The notes beneath the pieces were generated by a model, which did no database searches, was not told the DNA's origin, and saw only the letters and a list, made by a program, of their open reading frames with translations. Source: Prorocentrum cordatum (Eukaryota; Sar; Dinophyceae; Prorocentrales; Prorocentraceae). Taken from it: a stretch of 43,320 bases of DNA. Shown piece by piece: positions 29,385-41,054 of the stretch; position 1 is the stretch's first letter; every line of letters begins with the position of its first letter. The translations under genes and the position numbers were made by a program. The stretch lies in contig CAUYUJ010000946.1 of the NCBI GenBank assembly GCA_963575745.1, positions 1-43,320 on the forward strand, written 5' to 3'.

Positions 29385-30177
29385 AGGTAGATTCTGGCGA
29401 TTCCCTCCTCAGGAGGTGCACTGCAGCTTCTGCCACCCCATCTTTGGTGGCAATCTCTATACAAGAATGGTCGGATTTCCACGAAAGCGGCAAAACTTCC
29501 GAACCATAGCGCAAGCAAAAATGCCGTGCGACTACAAAGCTGTCCGCAATGACGCGCTCCCCTAATTCATTGCAAATGTATCGGGCCAGGTCCCGTGTCT
29601 GCCTCGCGGATGCCCTGGCCTTAAACCGAGGTTCTGCGCTTTTTCCCGCTCCCCGAGCCAAGGCAGCCGTATCGGAAATTGCTCCTAACGGAGCACGCAC
29701 GAGCCGCAGCACGGAGCGGATCTGGGAATCGTACTTGATGAGCGTGCTGCCGTTTTGCGCTGTGAACGCGAAAGCGCCCAGAACGGCTTCTGTTGGCGGC
29801 CACGGCGCTTGCCGCACGCCAGCAGCCACGCGGCCCCACAGCCTTACCGGGGAAACGTATTTCAGCGCACTGCGGTGCCAGCTCTGGAGCTCGCGCACCA
29901 CAAGCTCTTGGATAGGCCAAGATGTGTCCCGACAGTCGTGGCCCTGAAGCCAAGATGCCCGATCTGCTGGCCGCTCCGGCATCTCATCGTGGTCGCCGTG
30001 CTGCAGCGTCTGCAAATTCGCGGCCGGCACCTTGGAGAGCGCCACGATTGCCTCGGCAAGGAGCTCCGGCGCCAACAGCTGGCCGTCTCGACGCGCGATC
30101 GCCAGGATTCGCTGAGCAGCTCGGGCGGCGCCGGCTGTGGACACGTCAAGACGCGCAGCGCCAATTGCAATTAGCTT
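29385..30177 (-). pseudogene. Tyrosine recombinase, N-terminal half (split locus)
   Basis: The frame reads leftward from the edge of the minisatellite. AQRILAIARRDGQLLAPELLAEAI matches the region before the core-binding domain of C. The core-binding domain includes SALKYVSPVRLWG and APLGAISDTAALARGAGKS. Box I is HFCLRYGSEVLPLSW, with the catalytic Arg present and one extra residue before the Glu. Homology ends near 29410, before the four-cysteine motif. The C-terminal half is on the other strand at 28745-29026, so the gene is broken by an inversion. Confidence 0.8.
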
Positions 30178-31280
30178 GAAATGTGTCCCACGGTTGCGGT
30201 TGCGGTTTTGCGCGCTCTCCGCGGGCGCTTTGAAATGTGTCGCCCGGTTGCGGTTGCGGTTGCGGTTGCGCGCTCCCGCGGGCGCTTTGAAATGTGTCGC
30301 CTGGTTGCGGTTGCGGTTGCGCGCTCCCGCGGGCGCTTTGAAATGTGTCGCCCGGTTGCGGTTGCGGTTGCGAGCCCGCGGGCGCTTTGAAATGTGTCGC
30401 CCGGTTGCGGTTGCGGTTGCGAGCCCGCGGGCGCTTTGAAATGTGTCGCCCGGTTGCGGTCGCGGTTGCGGTTGCGCCCGCGGGCGCTTTGAAATGTGTC
30501 GCCCGGTTGCGGTTGCGGTTGCGGTTGCGCGCTCCCGCGGGCGCTTTGAAATGTGTCGCCCGGTTGCGGTTGCGGTTGCGCGCCCGCGGGCGCTTTGAAA
30601 TGTGTCGCCCGGTTGCGGTTGCGGTTGCGGTTGCGCGCTCCCGCGGGCGCTTTGAAATGTGTCGCCGGGTTGCGGTTGCGGTTGCGCGCTCCCGCGGGCG
30701 GTTTGAAATGCGTCGCCCGGTTGCGGTTGCGGTTGCGCGCTCCCGCGGGCGCTTTGAAATGTGTCGCCCGGTTGCGGTTGCGGTTGCGGTTGCGCGCTCG
30801 GGTTGCGCTCCCGCGGGCGCTTTGAAATGTGTCGCCCGGTTGCGGTTGTTGGGTTGCGTTTGCGCGCCTGCGGGCGCTTTGAAATGCGTCGCCCGGTTGC
30901 GGTTGCGCGCGCCCGCGGGAGCTTTGAAATGTGTCGCCCGGTTGCGGTTGCGGTTGCGGTTGCGCGCTCGGGTTGCGCTCCCGCGGGCGCTTTGAAATGT
31001 GTCGCCAGGTTGCGGTTGTTGGGTTGCGGTTGCGCGCCCGCGGGCGCTTTGAAATGTGTCGCCCGGTTGCGGTTGCGGTTGCGGTTGCGCGCTCCCGCGG
31101 GCGCTTTGAAATGTGTCGCCCGCTTGCGGTTGCGGTTGCGCGCTCCCGCGGGCGCTTTGAAATGTGTCGCCCGGTTGCGGTTGCGGTTGCGGTTGCGCGC
31201 TCCCGCGGGCGCTTTGAAATGTGTCGCCCGGTTGGGTTGCGGTTGCCGCCGCCGTTTGCGCTCACGCGGGCGGTTTGAAT
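30178..31280 (+). repeat. Minisatellite with GGTTGC runs, copy 2
   Basis: Same unit as 11524-12775 on the same strand (GCGCTTTGAAATGTGTCGCC plus GGTTGC hexamers), with some longer variants containing GGGTTGCGCTCCC. It starts immediately next to the YR half. Open frames over it are by-products. Confidence 0.9.
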
Positions 31281-31741
31281 GTGTCTCCGCGAGCTGTCCG
31301 CCTGCAGTTCAAGTCAGTCATCATTCACAGCCGGCGGCCGTGAATTTCACCCGGATAGAGTAGTGTCGCCCTCCCCTGCGGTGAAAAGAACTCACGCCGC
31401 TCCGAAGCCTACAACGGGAGAAGTCTCCCGAGCGGGAGTGGTAGGCGGTCTCAGGAGAAGGCTGCTTTCGGCGGCAAGCAAGAGCACCGGCCCTGAGTAA
31501 AAAAGGAAGATGTCTCGAACGGGAGCATCGTTGTTTTTGGGGGGCCGGTTTTGGCGGTGACCCGAACCGCTCGAGCGCGATCCTCGTTTTCAATGAAAAT
31601 GCAGCCGGCGCCTCGGCGACAGCGCCAGGGCGCCTTTCAGGGGTCCAACGATAATTATTGTTTAGTAACAGTCATTATAGACTGTTCGTTCTTACTTGCC
31701 CGTGTGTCATTCAGAAGGAAGTCCTCGCACCCTCGATACTT
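31281..31741 (+). other. Minisatellite flank and unmatched interval
   Basis: 31283-31350 resembles 12779-12840. Two GGGAG/TCTCG/CGGGAG motifs follow (about 31415 and 31507), each after or before short A runs like those at 27825-27930. From about 31600 the DNA is less GC-rich and unmatched up to the duplication border at 31742. No gene is supported. Confidence 0.5.
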
Positions 31742-32100
31742 GCGGAATTGCGCTCGGATGGCCCGTCTGGGCGCGCGAGCGCGGAATTGCGCTCAAATGG
31801 CCCGCCTGGGCGCGCAAGCGCGAAATTTTGCCCCGATCGCCGTCTGGGCGTGCGAGCGCCTGGGCGCGCGAGCGCGGATTTGCGCCCGGATTGCCCGCCT
31901 GGGCGTGCGAGCACATAATTGCGCTCGAACGGCCCGCCTGGGCGCATGAGCGCGGAATTGCGCTCGGATGGCCCGCCTGGGCACGCGAGCGCGAAATTGC
32001 GCCCAGACCGCCCGTCTGGGCGCCCCGATGGCCCGTCTGGGCGCGTGAGCACAGAATTGTAGCCAAATGGCTCGTCTGGGCGCGCGAGCGCGGAACGCAC
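31742..32100 (+). repeat. 39-bp satellite array, copy 2 (truncated)
   Basis: About nine units, equal to the last part of the array ending at 19175. The array is cut at 31742 by the duplication border. Confidence 0.85.
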
Positions 32101-32539
32101 GCGGTTCGCCCGCAACCGCGCGAGATTGCCTCTTCCTGGGTGCAAGGGCGAGATCGCACCCGGACAGGGGGCCCTGCACGCCCAGATTACCTTACTGGGC
32201 GCTGCGACGAGCGGCAGTCGCCAGCAAGGGCGCGAGCCAGGGCATGGCAGCAAGGCCAAAAACCCCTTCACGACGAGGAGCGGGCGCGAGACGGTGAACG
32301 CATGGCGACAAGGAGCGGGGGCGGACGTGGTGACGAGGAGCGCGGGCTTGCGACGAGGAGCGCGCCGGCGAGCAAAAGCGGACGGCAGGGAGGCTGAGAC
32401 CAACTGCATGGCGCCGGCCATCACGACACCAAGGTCAGGGGCCCACCGACGAATGGCACTGGCCAGCACGGACACGGGCCGGGGTGTGGCAGCGCAAGCC
32501 CAAGGACCCACTGAGGCGGTGGCCCCCAAGGGGCACCCT

Positions 32540-33500
32540 CCTCCAGGCAGGGACCCGCTCCTTATCCAGGAGCTGTGCAAAGCAGCTGTTGCGCGGGTCC
32601 CACTTAGGAACCTTCTGCTGGCTGGCCCGCTTGGCCAATCACCGGCAGGAAGCCGAAACATCCCTTGGGGCCCAGCTGCGCACCGTTCCCACTTGGGAAA
32701 CCTTCTGCTGGCTGGCCCGCTTGGCTAGCCACCGGCAGGAAGCGAAACACCTCTGGGGGCCCACCTGGAGCAACCTCGGGTGTGCCCTGCTGGGAGAATG
32801 GCAACGAGGATGTCGCCTGGCGACCTGGTGGGTATCCCTTATCCAGCAAGACCCCTCCTTATCCGGAGGCTGTGTGCGAGCAGCCTGCGCACGGCTGTTT
32901 GCTTCCTTCCCACCTGGGAAGCTTCTAACCGGCTGGTTGCGCTTGGCCCCGCAACATGAACAATACAAAGGTCAGAGCAAGAAAATTATAAAACAAGATG
33001 AACGAACAAAACAAAAAGAATTAAAAAACAAAAAGTAGACAAAAAAAAAGGCAGCCGCCGGCAAACGACCAAAACGCTACTGGGGGCTTCACTTGGAGCA
33101 CCCACGGGTGTGCCCGGCTGGGAGAATCGCGACGAGGAGCGCCGGCGACTTGGTGGGTATGCCTTATCCAGGCAGGGACCCGCTCCTTATCCAGGACCTT
33201 TGCAGAGCAGCCTGCCGCGCGGCTGATGAACCATTCCCACTTGGGAACCTTCTGCCGGCTGGTGCGCTTGGCCAGCCACCGGCAGGAACGGAAAGGGCAT
33301 TGGGGCCCACTTGGAGCACCCTCGGGCTTGCCCTGTTGGGAGAATGGCGACGAGGAGCGCCGGCGACCCGTGGGTATGCCTTATCCAGGCAGGGACCCGC
33401 TCCTTATCCAGGAGCTGTGCAGAGCAGCCTGCCGCACGGCTGTTGCACCGTTCCCACATGGGAACCTTCTGCCGGCTGGTTCGCTTGGCCAGCCACCGGC
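32540..33500 (+). repeat. ~220-bp tandem repeat, copy 2, with a disturbed section
   Basis: Same repeat as 19600-20460. The unit at 32812-33060 shows many small indels and contains an A-rich insert of about 95 bp (32953-33052) absent from the source copy. Confidence 0.8.
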
Positions 33501-33790
33501 AGGAAGAAGGGATCATCGGCATTGCCCCAGAGGAGGTTGCCTCACCCGAGCCGCGCCCAGGGGTCTTCAGCATTGCCCAAGTAAGGTGGCCTCGCCCTTG
33601 GCAAAGGAGGGGATCACTGGCATTGCCCAAGTAAGGTTGCCTCACCCACACCTTGCCACCAAAACGTGGAACGAGAGAGCGCGGGCAGTGGCAACGAGGA
33701 GCGCCGGCGAACAGACACAGAGAACTGGCAGCAGCACACAGGCGAGCGACGAGAACGTGAAGAGCTGTCCTGGCCAAAAGTTGCGCCGCT

Positions 33791-34304
33791 TGCGGCGCCG
33801 CCAGCTCTCCCATCCTGTGGGCAGCGCGGCGCCGCGCGCTCCATGACGGAAAGCCTTCCCGTCCTGCGGGGGCTCTTCCTGTCACAGCGCTGCCTCCCGT
33901 CCTGCGGGAAGCTCGGCCTCGCTGCGGAGTGCCTCTCCCGTCCTGCGGGACATTCTCTCTGCTGCGGGGCGTCGCCCCGCTGCTGCGACGTGCTGAACAC
34001 GGATCGGAGCATCTGCAGCGAGGAGCGCTCTCCACCGCACACCCCAGCCACCAACCAGCCAGCCAGCGAAGAGGAGGAAGACGGAGGCGAGCGGGAGGTG
34101 AGGCCGCTCGGGCGCGTGAGCCGCAGCCCCCTATTGGAGGCACCCAGGCAGAGAGCTGCGCCTGCAACTCAAAGCGCCCGACGTCGCATTCTTTGAGGGC
34201 TGCCAAAAGGCTAAGAGGCCAGGAAGCGAAAAGTCACCCATTTGGCACCGGTCACCTTGGGAGATTTTCCTGCCCCCAAAACCGCTGCGCGATTTCGGGG
34301 CTAT
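33791..34304 (+). repeat. 514-bp M2 tail, duplicate copy
   Basis: Matches 20751-21264 and ends with the stem-loop and CTAT at 34304. GGAG and then an intact GAAAATC (34309-34315) follow. Confidence 0.85.
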
Positions 34305-34546
34305 GGAGGAAAATCAGAGGCATGCGCGGCGCCCTCCTGGAGCAACCCATCCGCTCTAATCCCTCCCAATCGCCAGAATTACCGGAAGCCGCCGCCTGCT
34401 CTGCGCAACAGGAGGTGATAGCCCATGTGTCTGCACGTGGAGCAACAACGTCTGGCTCCTACCCGAGGTTCCTTGGGCAGCAGCCCGCCCTTGGGCAGCA
34501 GCCGCGGCTGGCATCGATAAAAAAGAAAGCAGACACCGCTGCTCAT
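34305..34546 (-). pseudogene. Tyrosine recombinase N-terminal piece, element D
   Basis: Corresponds to 21265-21472 with several indels (A-run and GGGCAGCAGCCC changes) that break the frame. The rest of YR is absent because the duplication began inside the M2 insertion. Confidence 0.65.
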
Positions 34547-34812
34547 GTAAAAAGCTAAGTCCAAAACATAACCGAGAGCAATGCCAGAGCGCTACGAAAT
34601 CGACGTGTGCTGAGTTGTGGAGCCAGCAGTCAATCATTTTTCTCTGCAGCACTACCACACCACATGATCCTTGAACAGCGCCGGCCCTGACAATTCGAAA
34701 GTGAAGCCGGCTCGCGGGAAGCTGCAAAGAAGGACCCCTGCAATCGATTGCAGGCCACAAACGATGGATGAGATGATGACAGCCGATGCATTTCTCGATT
34801 GCACAGCCTTGT

Positions 34813-36925
34813 TCAGTGGGTGTGCCACGGCAATCGGGCTGGCCAGTCCCATCGCATTTGCCGGAAACCTCGCTTTGCGAAGTCGGCACGAGATGCCTCG
34901 AAAGATTCATCTCTCGTGGGGCCGTCCGCCAAATTTAATTTTGACGGTACGCGTACTGCGTGCAGCAGGACGCCTGCAGCGGCTACAGCGAACCAAAAGT
35001 CATTGACAATCTCGTTGTAATCCTGTTGCCGGCTCGCGCCCCGGACAAGGGTATGGAGCGCGACGTTGCTGTCAATGAACAAAATGGTCTCGCAATCCTT
35101 GAGCCCATGCGCAAGGAGGAACTGCAAACTACACACGGCCGCCACCAATTCCCACAGAGAGATCTGCGTACGGCGCGGTCGGGCCCCTCGTTTTGCAACT
35201 GTGGGCACTGCGGCAGCAGACCAAACGCGCATAGCCGGATGAGAAAGCACAAACGCAATCTTCCCATCGCCAGCGGCGTCGGTGTAAACGAAACACCGCT
35301 GCACCTCACGTGGATGCAGCTGGACCACGCGCGTTGGGCAGGATCCCAGAAAACGCCGCCACCACAGGAGTGCATTCCGGACGCGCCTCGGAATCCTCGC
35401 ACTCTGCTGTTTGCTTGCCAATGCAAAGCAGCTAGATAAGCTCTGGCCCCACGGCCGAATACTACCGAGCCGCCCCAGCTGAGCCGACCTGCCAAACGCT
35501 TGGCTTCAGCTGGCCGAAGGGAATTGGCTTCTAAGGCGCCATCTATACAACTGATCCACTTCTCGAGCTTCTCACGACCGATCCAAAATGCAACTGCGCC
35601 TGGCCAAGCGCGGGCGCAGACTCCCAGCACAGTGGCGCTTGATGCATCGTCGACCGATTTCTTTTGATCCAAGTCCCAGCCTAGAAGCTTGATCACCTGG
35701 CGACTGCAATTCGCAGTGCCCCTCGGCCCTGCAAATTCATACGAATGCTCTTCTTTGCGATCGGCCGAGAACAGATCATCGACAAAGCGGGGCGTGGCAA
35801 TTAAAAAACCGTCCTGCCTCAGAACGCCTGGACAAACTGCCAAAACGATGCAAATAAGCACCGAGCTTAAAGCCCCGAAAGGACACGCGAGCAACTGCAG
35901 TCCTGAGTTCTCAGCTGCTGCCGCTGCCCACGAGACCACTGCAAAACGCAAGTGGTCCGTGCGAAGAGGTAAACTCTTAAACGCGCTCTTGAAATCTTCC
36001 TTTCGGAAGCGAATCTCAGCGTGCTCGCCGCACCCTGCGATTAAAGCAGACGCTAGACTCACCAGCGAATCCAGATTGTCGACTGGGAGAGCCTCCCCGA
36101 CGGACGCAGCTGCATTCACATCGGAATCGCTAAAATCATCCACGCGACACCTTCGGGATCAAATTGCCCTCTGCGCCCTCGCGGAAACCTTCAAACACAG
36201 GAAACCGAGCTGTTATAATGGAAGCCGCCGGCGACAGTGTTGTCCACCAAGCCTTCCGCGTCTCGACTTCCTCATCGCATTTGGCATTGAAAGCGTGCGA
36301 AATCGTAGGCTCAGCGATCTCGGACCGGCGAATCCGCTCCAGTGTTGAATTATTGCCGGAGCGGGCTCTTTCCAGCAGCACTTGTGCGCTTATGCAGTCT
36401 GGCTTATAATCCACTGCGGGCGAAGTGCCACTGCGCGGAAGCTGGCCTAGCAGCGGGAATCCGTGCTTTAAATCCTCAGCCAGCGCTGCGTCGGGCCACT
36501 CCATGGCAGACGCAATTTCAGCGAGCAAGCGGATATTCTTCTCTGGACCCAATACCTCGCGCACATGGTACGGCAGGGTTGCGCGTTCCTGTGCCCAGGC
36601 GTGGCCCGTCACACGTTTCCGCTCGCGCCAAAATTCCAGCTTCTCTGCCCGAAACGCACACAATTCAGCAGCGCTCATTGCCGTGGAGCGCTCCACTGCG
36701 TGCGCCAGAAGCGGCGGCAGAGGTACAAAGCCAGAGACGCGAGGCAAAGAGTGGGCCCACTCGAGATGGGTCCAGGGAGTCATCGCCCCCACGCGGGGCG
36801 CATCGAACAACAATGCGTCCACCGCGTCCTTAAAAGTGGCAAAAGGCAAAACTGCAGAAGCGGAGCGCTCCCTACTGCTTGAACGGGTGCCCCAGTCCGA
36901 GTCACTATCCGGACCACCATCGCCG
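34813..36925 (-). pseudogene. RT-RNase H pseudogene, element D
   Basis: Collinear with the intact C pol. The frame opens after the gag TGA (36930-36928). It breaks near 36145, where two bases are missing after the IPKV motif. It is disturbed at 35808-35870, where the CPFGALSSV segment is followed by a garbled stretch, and breaks again near 35405. RT motifs FRKEDFKSAF and FVDDLF and RNase H motifs YTDAAGDG, FIDSN and NLADGPTR remain readable in pieces. It is not functional as sequenced. Confidence 0.85.
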
Positions 36926-36927
36926 TC

Positions 36928-38315
36928 TCAGCGGCGATCCTTCCAGCCACTCCAGTCGGAGCTCTTGCCGGACCAGGTGCCGGAGCGGTTATCGCCCTTG
37001 CCGTCCTTGCCCTTGCCACCGCCCTTGCCGGCAGCAGCCGGGGTCCTGGAGCGCTGGCGGCTGGGAGACCTGACAAGGCGCTTGTCCGCTGCAGCACCCT
37101 TCGGCCACGCCTTCCCGCTCTGACTCTGCGGTCTGGCGGCTGCGGGCGCGGACGCAGCAGAGCTGGAGCCACGGCCACTTCCCTTCTTGCTGGCGCGGGC
37201 GAGGGCATCGCCTGCCTTGTCCCTGGCCTCACGGACCATGTCCCGGTCCAAGTTCGTGAAATACCACTTGCTTGTGGTCGAAGGCATCTTCGCGCCGTTC
37301 TCAAGCGCGTGGGATCGCTGGCTTCCCCCACAAGATCATATTGGGGCCCTCTTTTCCCGTGTTGAAGCAAGCCGATTCATCTGGCCCACCTTGGTGACGA
37401 GGAGATGTAACGCACGCAGTTCAGTGGGCGGGCAAGACCTCGGTCGATAGCAGAAGCTTCATTGCCCGACGAATACAAATGACCATGGAAGGCGCGCGAA
37501 TTCCGTGGAACGTATGTCTTCTCCTCTGCGATCGCTCTGGCCCTTCGCGGACCTCTATACTTCCGCCTTGAAGGCGGGTCCTTCCCAAGTATCCCTCTGT
37601 GGCATCGCCTTCGATGACCAGGGGCGTCCGCGAGACCATGCGGGGGCGGTGGAGGCGCTGGAGATACCAATTCTTCCATCCGTAGCTCGCCACGATGGGC
37701 GCCCGTTCTCGGCAAACCGCCACCCTGCCGGCAGCTTCCCATTTGATCAACAGATCTTCATTGGGAAGGGCGTCCTTGGGAAAGAACTCGAGGCCGATTT
37801 CCTGAGCGCGCGTGGCGCGATCGTAGGAGAGACACTTCTTGCCAGGCGTTTTCGCCTCGCCCTGGCTCTTCACGAACTCGTTCATGGCTTTGGTGAGGCC
37901 CTCGGCGGCGCTCGAGACAGTGCTGCCCGTAGCCTCCTGGGAAGGTTTAGTCTCTTTGCAGCACTTGTCGTGGACACGGAGGGCGTACACGAGCATTGCT
38001 GGTGTTACTTTCACGGCCTGCCAGCCCGAATGATTACCCTCTCCAGTGAAGGGCGTATCATTCACCTTGATGCTCGATTTCAGCAGATCACGGATGACTT
38101 CGTCCGCGAAGTCACTGGGGTGGACGCTGCTCACGGCTTCGCTCATCATGCGGGCCACAGCCGTATACCAGCGCAGATCGTGCCTGGCCTTGGGCTCTGC
38201 TTCCAAGCTGAGCACAAACTGAACCCATGTCTCGCGTTGCTCTGCCGAAGTGCTGTTGAAAGCACTCCCGGGCATTCCGTCGAGATCAGCCTGGATTTCC
38301 TCACGAGAGAAAGAC
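36928..38315 (-). pseudogene. Gag-like pseudogene, element D
   Basis: The ATG at 38315 starts MSFSREEIQADLDG. The N-terminal half is intact through LIKWEAAGRVA and shows the frame that C has lost (EFFPKDALPNEDL). From about 37735 to 37270 the sequence has dense small indels and substitutions. The C-terminal tail (37255-36928) is again nearly identical to C and ends in TGA in frame with pol. Confidence 0.8.
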
Positions 38316-38704
38316 ATGCTGACACGTGGTAGACAGAACAGCTGTTCAGAGTGGGCTGATTACCGAAGCAGTACGCAGAAGTGCACCACGAGAGTACCCT
38401 CAGCCGGCGGCTACGGACATGGAGCGAGAGAAACAATATACCTGGGAGCATGGCACTCAGAGCGGTCTTCCGCTCTCCCTGCACACATCGATTTCACAGG
38501 CATCTTCACAAATAGGCTCGCTACAACTTCGGAAAGCGATGCCACTGAGCCCCCCGGAAGCTCGACCCCGGCCGCGCGCCCCTCGTCAGAGGCAACCCCA
38601 GGCGGCGGCAAAAGATGGAGCGCCGCTTTTTCACGGCGATGATGGCAGATGCACGGGGGCTTGCGCACATCCCGTAATAAATGGGCACGCGGCCGCCGCG
38701 CCGG
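38316..38704 (-). other. 5' leader of element D
   Basis: Near-duplicate of 25182-25574; no gene is supported. Confidence 0.45.
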
Positions 38705-39770
38705 AGCGCTGAGTCGCGCTCAATTTTGCGAATCTGGGCGCGGCCCTGGCATCAGAACTCAGAAAAATGAGCTCCGGATGCAATTCTGGGCGCGCGGACG
38801 CCCAGGAGCGTTAATTTGCGCTCAGATTGCGAATCTGGGTGCACCTGGCACCAAAGTGCAGAAAACGAGCACAGAATGCAATTCTGGGCATGCGGACGCC
38901 CAGAGGCGCTCAGACTGCGAATCTGGGTGCGCCTGGGCACCAGAACGCAGAGGGGAGCACAGAATGCAATTCTGGGCGCGCGGACGCCCAGGAGCGCGAA
39001 GTTGCGCTCAGATTGCGAACCTGGCTGCGCCTGGGGACCAGAACGCAGAAAGGCGCACAAAATGCAATTCTGGCCGCGTGAACGCCCAGGAGCGCCAAGT
39101 CGCGCTCAGATTGCGAATCTGGGTGCCCCCGGGCACCAGAACGCAGAGGGGAGCACAGTTCTGGGCGCGCGGACGCCCGGGAGCGCGAAGTTGCGCTCAG
39201 ATTGCGAACCTGGCTGCGCCTGGGGACCAGAACGCAGAGAGGCGCACATAATGCAACACTGGGGCGCGTGAACGCCCAAGAGCGCTGAGTCGCGCTCAGA
39301 TTGCGAATCTGGGTGCGCCTGGGCACCAGAACGCAGAAGGGAGCTCAGAATGCAATTCTGGGCGCGTGGACGCTCAGAACCACTCAGGTTGCGAATTGTG
39401 GTGCGCCTGGGTACCAGAACGTAGAAAGGAGGCGCGCAGAATGCAATTCTGGGGCGTTCGCCCAGGAGCGCTAATTCACGCTCAGATTGCGAATCTGGGT
39501 GCGCCTGGGCACCAGAACGCAAACATGAGCTCAGAATGCAATTCAGAGCGCGCGGACACCATTCGGGCCTGGATGCTCACAGATCGGGAATCCTGGTACA
39601 CCTAGGCCCCGGGTGCGACGTGGCAACAAAACGGAGAAAGGAGCACATAATGCAATTGTGGGCGCGCGGACGCCCAGGAGCGCTAAGTCGCGCTTAGATT
39701 GCAAACCTGGGTGCGCCTGGGCACCGCAACGCAGAAAGGGAGCACAGAATTGCAATATGGGCCAGCGGAC
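38705..39770 (+). repeat. ~98-bp satellite array, copy 2
   Basis: Same unit as 25575-26700, with one partly deleted unit near 39157 and a missing segment near 39607 relative to the source. Confidence 0.85.
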
Positions 39771-39909
39771 GCCACGAGTGCACAGTCGCGCACAGCCGAC
39801 GCATACTGGGAATGGCAGGCGGCGCGGACTGAGAGAGAACGGCTCTCACGGTTGCAAACACGCACCACGTTCCACCACAGGCGGCGAGGGCCAGCAAGAG
39901 AGTCACTCT

Positions 39910-40425
39910 CACGGCGTGGTGCGGGAACGGCGCTCAGCGGCACCAGAAATGCACTCAGCAGTGCGAGCATGCCGCTCCGCAGCACCAACATGCAGCCAGC
40001 GGTGCGAGTATGGCGCCCAGGACCCAGAATGCACTCAGCGGTGCGGGCATGGCGCTCAGCGGCACCAGAAATGCACACAGCCGTGCGGGTATGGCGCTCA
40101 GCGGCACCAAAATGCATTCAGCAGTGCCGGAACGGCGCTCAGCGGCACCAGAAATGCACTCAGCAGTGCGAGCATGCCGCCCAGCAGCACCAAAATGCAC
40201 CCAGCCCAGCGGTGCGAGTATGGCGCCCAGGACCCAGAATGCACTCAGCGGTGCAAGTATGGCGCTCAGCGGCACCAGAAATGCACTCAGCGGTGCGGGT
40301 ATGGCGCTCAGCGGCACCAGAAATGCATTCAGCGGTGCGGGTATGGCGCTCAGCGGCACCAGAAATGCACTCAGCGGTGCGGGTATGGCGCTCAGCGGCA
40401 CCAGAAATGCACTCGGCGGTGCAGG
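39910..40425 (+). repeat. 42-bp satellite array, copy 2 (expanded)
   Basis: About 12 units. Four nearly identical consecutive units at about 40255-40420 (GGTGCGGGTATGGCGCTCAG) look like recent expansion compared with 26850-27190. Confidence 0.85.
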
Positions 40426-40941
40426 ATGGCGCCCAGCGGCACCAGGAATAAACAATTACCTGCAGGTGCAATTGGCCTTCAACCTTGAACAGCGTAGCAC
40501 CGGCGACGAAGGGCCCACGAGCAAGCCTTCAACCTTGAACAGCATAGCACCAGCGACGAGAGACCCACGAGCTCCCATCACCAGAGGCCTTCGACGCGCC
40601 TCACGTGCCCACGAGGAGCAGACACCCAATCACAGTTCCCGCCAGCTCCCGTGGAGCCGCCAAGCGTGTGAGGCAGGGATAGCTGCTCAGGAGCACGACG
40701 CAAGGCAGATACGCCTGCTCCCTCAGGAGAGCACCAGGCATGTGAGACAAGCCTGCCTGTCACTAATTGGCCCTGCGCCAAGAACGCAAACCCCAGAAGC
40801 CCCCAGAGGCCAAGAGGAGAGGAGTGGATGATGACACGCTCCGTCGTCATATTTTCCTGCCCCCCCCCCCTCCCCCCCCCCCCCCCCCCCCCCCCCCCTC
40901 CCCCCCCCCCCCACCCCCCCCCCCCCCCAAATGGGGGCTAA
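40426..40941 (+). repeat. M1 tail, copy 3, stem-loop replaced by a C run
   Basis: Matches 13065-13535 closely up to TTTTCCTGCCCC. There the left arm and loop of the stem-loop are replaced by about 70 bases of almost pure C (40858-40928), leaving AAATGGGGGCTAA at the end. Confidence 0.8.
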
Positions 40942-41054
40942 GAAAAACATCATCGTAATCCTGTGTTGAGGTCATATCACGTGAGAATCGGTTGTCCATG
41001 CAGCTACTTGTGCGCACATTCTCTGTGTCTTCTGTTCCGGAGCTCTGGCCCAGC

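Larger units (their letters stand above)
31742..40941 (+). repeat. Segmental duplicate of 18810-27824 (~9.2 kb)
   Basis: The order of satellites, ~220-bp repeats, M2 tail, YR start, pol, gag, leader, 98-bp satellite, 42-bp satellite and M1 is the same in both. The left border falls inside the 39-bp satellite. The right border coincides with the CTAA end of M1 in both copies. Identity is high except in a few short disturbed patches. Confidence 0.85.

Noticed and set aside
30171-31265. 364-codon minus-strand frame and several plus-strand frames in the minisatellite
   Set aside because: Arg/Asn/Ala repeats follow directly from the GGTTGC unit; no conserved domain.
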